Assembly (NCBI GenBank): GCA_964245075.1 | Contig: CAXTLC010000051.1 | Coordinates: 1-34,249 of the forward strand | Reading direction: 5' to 3' | From: LMUY01 sp964245075 | Lineage (GTDB): Bacteria; Pseudomonadota; Alphaproteobacteria; Acetobacterales; Acetobacteraceae | Length of the DNA stretch: 34,249 bases | Shown here: in pieces, positions 31,150-34,249 of the stretch | Position numbering within the stretch: position 1 is the first letter of the stretch | How the letters are laid out: each line of letters opens with the position of its first letter | Notes under the pieces: model-generated | The model's database searches: none | Told to the model about the DNA's origin: nothing | The model's input: the letters and a program-made list of their open reading frames with translations, nothing else | Program-made: the position numbers and the translations under genes

Positions 31150-31801
31150 ACCCAGCGCCCCCGCCACCCCGTCCAGCCCGCGGAGCACCGTCGCACGGCC
31201 GTGCGACGGTGTTCCTCCGGCTGCCCGGCACGGTTCACCCAGACCACGCGCAACCCGAACACGGACGCCCCGAACGCATCCCAAGCGTTGGAGAATACGG
31301 ACCCAACCTCGCCCGCTGAACAGCCGAACCGGTCCACCGCCAACTGGTACACCCTCTGGTCCGGCTTGAAGGCGCCCGCCGCATCGGCGCTCAGCACCGC
31401 ATCTAGCCGTCGCTCCAGCCCGGCCGCGCGCATGTCTTCGTCCAACATGGTCCGCTCGCCGTTGAACAAGATGGCTCGCGCCAACCCCCCTGCCGCATAG
31501 CGCACCCAACGCCGGCACGGCATCGGGGTAGGCGGTCAGCGCACGACACGCCCCTTCCACCTCGCGGGGCAGCCTGGCATCCGCAAGGCCATGCACGGCA
31601 GCGGCGAACGCCAGTATGTCCCACGTCAGCCGCGCGAAATCCTGGTGCTGGCCGGCCAGGGTGCAGGTCCAGGAACACTCAATCTGCTTTCGGCGCCAGG
31701 TCTGGCTGATCCCCCGCCACGCCGGACCCAGCCGCAAGGCGCTCCATCGCGGAACGCACGTCCAGCAAGGAGCCTTACGCGTCGAACACCGCCGCCTTCA
31801 C
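31150..31801 (-). pseudogene. broken haloacid dehalogenase (type II, HAD superfamily)
   Basis: The minus strand shows all parts of an L-2-haloacid dehalogenase-like gene in three frames. From GTG at 31801 it reads VKAAVFDA, including the nucleophile Asp, then a TAA where the family has Tyr, then GSLLDVRSAMERLAAG. A shift leads to GPAWRGISQTWRRKQIE...FARLTWDILAF...LTAYPDAVPALGAL. A second shift near 31480 leads to AILFNGERTMLDEDMRAAGLERRLDAVLSADAAGAFKPD...VYQLAVDRFG and SNAWDAFGASVFGLRVVWVNRAGQPEEH. A third, at the palindrome 31186-31211, leads to RATVLRGLDGVAGALG. One nonsense codon and three frame changes make it clearly non-functional. It begins seven bases after the guaB stop. Confidence 0.85.
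31186..31211. repeat. 26-bp perfect palindrome inside the dehalogenase pseudogene
   Basis: CACCGTCGCACGG (31186-31198) is followed with no spacer by its exact reverse complement CCGTGCGACGGTG (31199-31211). The reading frame of the dehalogenase remnant changes exactly across it. The right arm corresponds to the authentic R-A-T-V-L coding sequence, so the left arm looks like an inverted copy. Confidence 0.8.
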
Positions 31802-31807
31802 GGCGGC

Positions 31808-33283
31808 TCAGCCTTCCTGGCGGTAGTTCGGCGCTTCGCGGGTGATCGCCACGTCATGCACGTGGCTTTCCCGCAGCCCGGCGCCCGTGATGCGGCGGAA
31901 CCGCGTGTTGGCCTGCAAGTCGGCCACCGTGGCGCTCCCGGTGTAGCCCATCCCCGCCCGCAGCCCGCCCACCAGCTGGTGCACCACGGCGGACACCGGC
32001 CCCTTGTAGCCAACCCGGCCCTCGATCCCTTCGGGCACCAGCTTGAGCATGTCCTTGATCTCCTGCTGGAAGTACCGGTCCGCCGAGCCGCGCGCCATGG
32101 CGCCCAGGCTTCCCATGCCGCGATAGGACTTGTAGCTGCGTCCCTGGTACAGGAACACTTCCCCGGGCGCCTCGTCCGTGCCGGCCAGCAGGCTGCCGAC
32201 CATCACCGCGTCCGCCCCGGCGCCGATCGCCTTCACGATGTCCCCGCTGGTCCGCACCCCGCCATCCGCGATCGCCGGCACGCCCCGCTCGCGGCAGGCG
32301 GCAGCCGTTTCCAGCACCGCGCTGAACTGGGGCACGCCCACACCGGCCACCACGCGGGTGGTGCAGATGCTGCCGGGTCCGATGCCGATCTTCACCGCGT
32401 CCGCCCCCGCCTCGATCAGCGCCAGCGCCCCCTCGGGGGTCGCGACGTTGCCCGCCACCACCTGCACCGCGTTGGACATCTGCTTGATGCGCTCGACCAT
32501 CGCCATCACCCCCGCCGAGTGGCCGTGCGCGGTGTCCACCACCAGCACGTCCGTTTCCGCGTGGATCAGCGCGCGGGTGCGGACGGCGCCATCTTCCCCC
32601 ACCCCCACCGCCGCGGCGACGCGCAGGCGGCCCAGTTCGTCCTTGTTGGCGAGGGGGTGGGCCTGCGCCTTCTCCATGTCCTTCACCGTGATCAGGCCTA
32701 CGCAGCGGTAATCGCCGTCCACCACCAGCAGCTTCTCCAGCCGGTGCTTGTGCAGCAGCCGCTTGGCCTCCACCGCGGGGACGCCGTTGCTGACGGTGAC
32801 GAGGTTCTCCCGCGTCATCAGCTCGTACACCCGCACCCCCGGGTCGGTGGCGAAGCGGACATCCCGGTTGGTCAGGATGCCGGCCAACCGCCCGGTGCCG
32901 CGCTCCACCACCGGCACGCCGCTGATGCGGTGGTCGCTCATCAGCGCCCGCGCGTCCGCCAGCGTCTGGTCCGGGTGTATGGTCAGCGGGTTGACCACCA
33001 TGCCCGACTCGAACTTCTTGACCCGGCGCACTTCCGCCGCCTGCTCCTCTGGGCCGAGATTCTTGTGGATCACCCCGATGCCGCCAAGTTGCGCCATCGC
33101 GATTGCCATCGGCCCTTCCGTCACCGTGTCCATCGCGGAGGACACCAGCGGCACGTTCAGGCGGATGGTGCGGGTGAACCGCGTGGCAGTGTCCGCGTTG
33201 CCGGGCAGCACCTGGGAGTAGGCCGGCACCACCAGCACGTCGTCGAAGGTCAGCGCTTCATTGATCGCGGGTGCCGATGCCAT
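31808..33283 (-). CDS. guaB: IMP dehydrogenase
   Basis: A 491-residue enzyme that oxidises IMP to XMP with NAD+, the rate-limiting step of guanine nucleotide synthesis. It starts with ALTFDDVLVVPAYSQVLP, and two CBS domains (about 97-210) interrupt the barrel. The catalytic Cys is C307 in GIGPGSICTTR. The AIADGGVRTSGDIVKAIGAGADAVMVGSLLAGTDE loop and the flap YRGMGSLGAM complete the site. The length is normal. It lies upstream of the dehalogenase pseudogene, with which it was probably once co-transcribed, and 75 bases downstream of rlmE on the same strand. Confidence 0.97.
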   Translation of the reverse strand: MASAPAINEALTFDDVLVVPAYSQVLPGNADTATRFTRTIRLNVPLVSSAMDTVTEGPMAIAMAQLGGIGVIHKNLGPEEQAAEVRRVKKFESGMVVNPLTIHPDQTLADARALMSDHRISGVPVVERGTGRLAGILTNRDVRFATDPGVRVYELMTRENLVTVSNGVPAVEAKRLLHKHRLEKLLVVDGDYRCVGLITVKDMEKAQAHPLANKDELGRLRVAAAVGVGEDGAVRTRALIHAETDVLVVDTAHGHSAGVMAMVERIKQMSNAVQVVAGNVATPEGALALIEAGADAVKIGIGPGSICTTRVVAGVGVPQFSAVLETAAACRERGVPAIADGGVRTSGDIVKAIGAGADAVMVGSLLAGTDEAPGEVFLYQGRSYKSYRGMGSLGAMARGSADRYFQQEIKDMLKLVPEGIEGRVGYKGPVSAVVHQLVGGLRAGMGYTGSATVADLQANTRFRRITGAGLRESHVHDVAITREAPNYRQEG

Positions 33284-33358
33284 GGCGTGTTTCTCCGGCG
33301 GGAATGGCTACCCGCGCCTTGGCGGTCCGGCATAGGCTCCGCCGCGCCGCCGCGCAAG

Positions 33359-34051
33359 CTAAGCCCGCGTCTTGCCGTCCGGCGGAAGGCGGAACCCTTT
33401 GGCGACGACATACATCTCGCTCGAGTCCTTGCGGCTGGCCGGCGGCTTGGCATGCCGCACGCTGGCGAAAGCATGCTTCATCGGCTCCAGCAACTGCTTC
33501 TCGGAGCCGCCTTGCAGCACCTTGGCGACGAAGCCGCCGCCCGGCGCCAGCACTTGGAGGGCGAAGTGCAGCGCCAGCTCCGCCAGTGCCACGATGCGGA
33601 TGTGGTCGGTGGCGGTGTGCCCGGTGGTGTTGGGCGCCATGTCGGACAGCACCAGGTCCGCCGCGCCGCCGAGTTCCTCGCGCAGGAGACCCGGCATCCC
33701 GGGGTCGTGGAAGTCGCCTTGGAGGAAGCGCGCGCCAGCCACCGGGTCAACCGGCAGCAGGTCCACGCCGATGATGCGCCCGGCGCCGCGCTTGGCTGCG
33801 ACCTGGCTCCAGCCGCCGGGTGCCGCACCCAGGTCCAGCACCCGGGCGCCGGGCCGGATCAGCTTGAAGCGGTCGTCCAGCTCCATCAGCTTGAACGCCG
33901 CGCGGGACCGCCAGCCCTGGGCTTGGGCCGCTCGGACATACGGGTCGTTCAACTGCCGCTTCAGCCAGCCCTGCTGCGCCGTGGTGCGCCCGCGCGCCGT
34001 GCGGAGCGAAACGTCCAGCCCGCGCGGCGCCGCCGGTGTGGTCTTGGTCAA
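33359..34051 (-). CDS. rlmE: 23S rRNA (uridine-2552 2'-O) methyltransferase RlmE (FtsJ)
   Basis: A 230-residue Rossmann-fold methyltransferase acting on the A-loop of 23S rRNA during 50S assembly. The K-D-K-E tetrad is complete: K54 in SRAAFKLMELD, D137 in LVLSDMAPN, K177 in FVAKVLQGG, E212 in SSEMYVVAKGF. The SAM site is VLDLGAAPGGWSQVA. WLKRQLNDPYVRAAQAQGWRSRAAFKL is the usual N-terminal rRNA-binding region. A roughly 25-residue basic N-terminal extension with RGRTTAQQG is common in alphaproteobacteria. It is probably in one unit with guaB. Confidence 0.96.
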   Translation of the reverse strand: MTKTTPAAPRGLDVSLRTARGRTTAQQGWLKRQLNDPYVRAAQAQGWRSRAAFKLMELDDRFKLIRPGARVLDLGAAPGGWSQVAAKRGAGRIIGVDLLPVDPVAGARFLQGDFHDPGMPGLLREELGGAADLVLSDMAPNTTGHTATDHIRIVALAELALHFALQVLAPGGGFVAKVLQGGSEKQLLEPMKHAFASVRHAKPPASRKDSSEMYVVAKGFRLPPDGKTRA

Positions 34052-34137
34052 GGCCGGCTTCTCCGAGATCTGCGAGATCGTTTAGAGCATTGGCCCGGGA
34101 GCACGCCATGGAAAGGCCTCACGCGCTCTGCGGCGGA

Positions 34138-34166
34138 TTGCGCCCGCGGACGACGGGTGGTATTTG
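34138..34166 (+). promoter_or_regulatory. candidate promoter of tRNA-Gln
   Basis: TTGCGC at 34138-34143 and TATTTG at 34161-34166 are separated by exactly 17 bases and end 12 bases before the mature tRNA 5' end. The fit to -35/-10 hexamers is moderate, but the position is what a tRNA promoter should have. Confidence 0.4.
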
Positions 34167-34178
34167 CCGCCCCGCTGT

Positions 34179-34249
34179 TGGGGGATCGTCTAACGGTAGG
34201 ACAGCAGACTCTGACTCTGCTTATCGTGGTTCGAATCCACGTCCCCCAA
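34179..34249 (+). tRNA. tRNA-Gln (anticodon CTG)
   Basis: A complete cloverleaf runs to the last base of the window. The acceptor stem TGGGGGA (34179-34185) pairs with TCCCCCA (34242-34248), leaving A34249 as discriminator. The anticodon stem GCAGA/TCTGC (34204-34208 with 34216-34220) frames the loop CTCTGAC, placing CTG at 34211-34213. The T-arm GTGG-TTCGAAT-CCAC is standard. The leading T-A pair and the G-rich acceptor are typical of glutamine tRNAs. Whether CCA is encoded lies beyond the edge. Confidence 0.95.

Noticed and set aside
1..34249. CRISPR arrays, prophage genes or restriction-modification systems
   Set aside because: No regularly spaced repeats, phage structural or integrase genes, or methylase-nuclease pairs were seen in the window.

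Overview
The window reads as chromosomal DNA of an alphaproteobacterium, most likely of the Acetobacteraceae (Rhodospirillales). This is an inference from the very high GC of most of the window, from protein resemblances I recognise (CtrA, ErpA, CbpA/CbpM, an RsmB-family methyltransferase, RlmE), and from several gene neighbourhoods typical of that group. No sequence search was possible, so family assignments rest on motifs and remembered consensus sequences.

Bases 1-4780 form a visibly AT-richer segment. It starts inside an IS5-type transposase gene (running off the left edge), then carries the flagellar export genes fliJ and fliI (minus strand) and, divergently, the cell-cycle master regulator ctrA. 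After ctrA come decayed relics of two IS3-family elements in opposite orientation. At about 4.8 kb the composition changes abruptly to high GC.

From 4.8 to 17.1 kb lie a DHA2-type drug exporter divergent from a Nudix hydrolase; a methionine sulfoxide reductase gene (msrP) coupled to a small two-helix membrane protein instead of msrQ; a small lipoprotein; dgt divergent from erpA and xth; a secreted lytic transglycosylase; a MarR regulator with a tandem SnoaL-like protein; a small hypothetical gene; and the coupled pair argS-SPOR protein.

From 17.1 to 25.7 kb, mostly plus strand: a class III CoA-transferase, a nitronate monooxygenase, a tiny hydrophilic protein on the minus strand, and the run Fpg/Nei glycosylase (probable CTG start) - cbpA - cbpM - small ORF. 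Then come a TetR regulator divergent from a DUF4188 gene, dcd, a strong hairpin, and murA.

From 25.7 to 34.2 kb, mostly minus strand: Uma2 protein - RsmB-family methyltransferase - GNAT acetyltransferase; a three-gene operon encoding a membrane-anchored SpoVK/CbbX-like AAA+ ATPase flanked by two single-pass membrane proteins; a broken haloacid dehalogenase gene disrupted at a 26-bp perfect palindrome; guaB; rlmE; and a tRNA-Gln(CTG) at the right edge. The AAA+ membrane operon is the best candidate for an undescribed system. The CTG start of the glycosylase and the template-switch-like palindrome are the sharpest sequence-level oddities.
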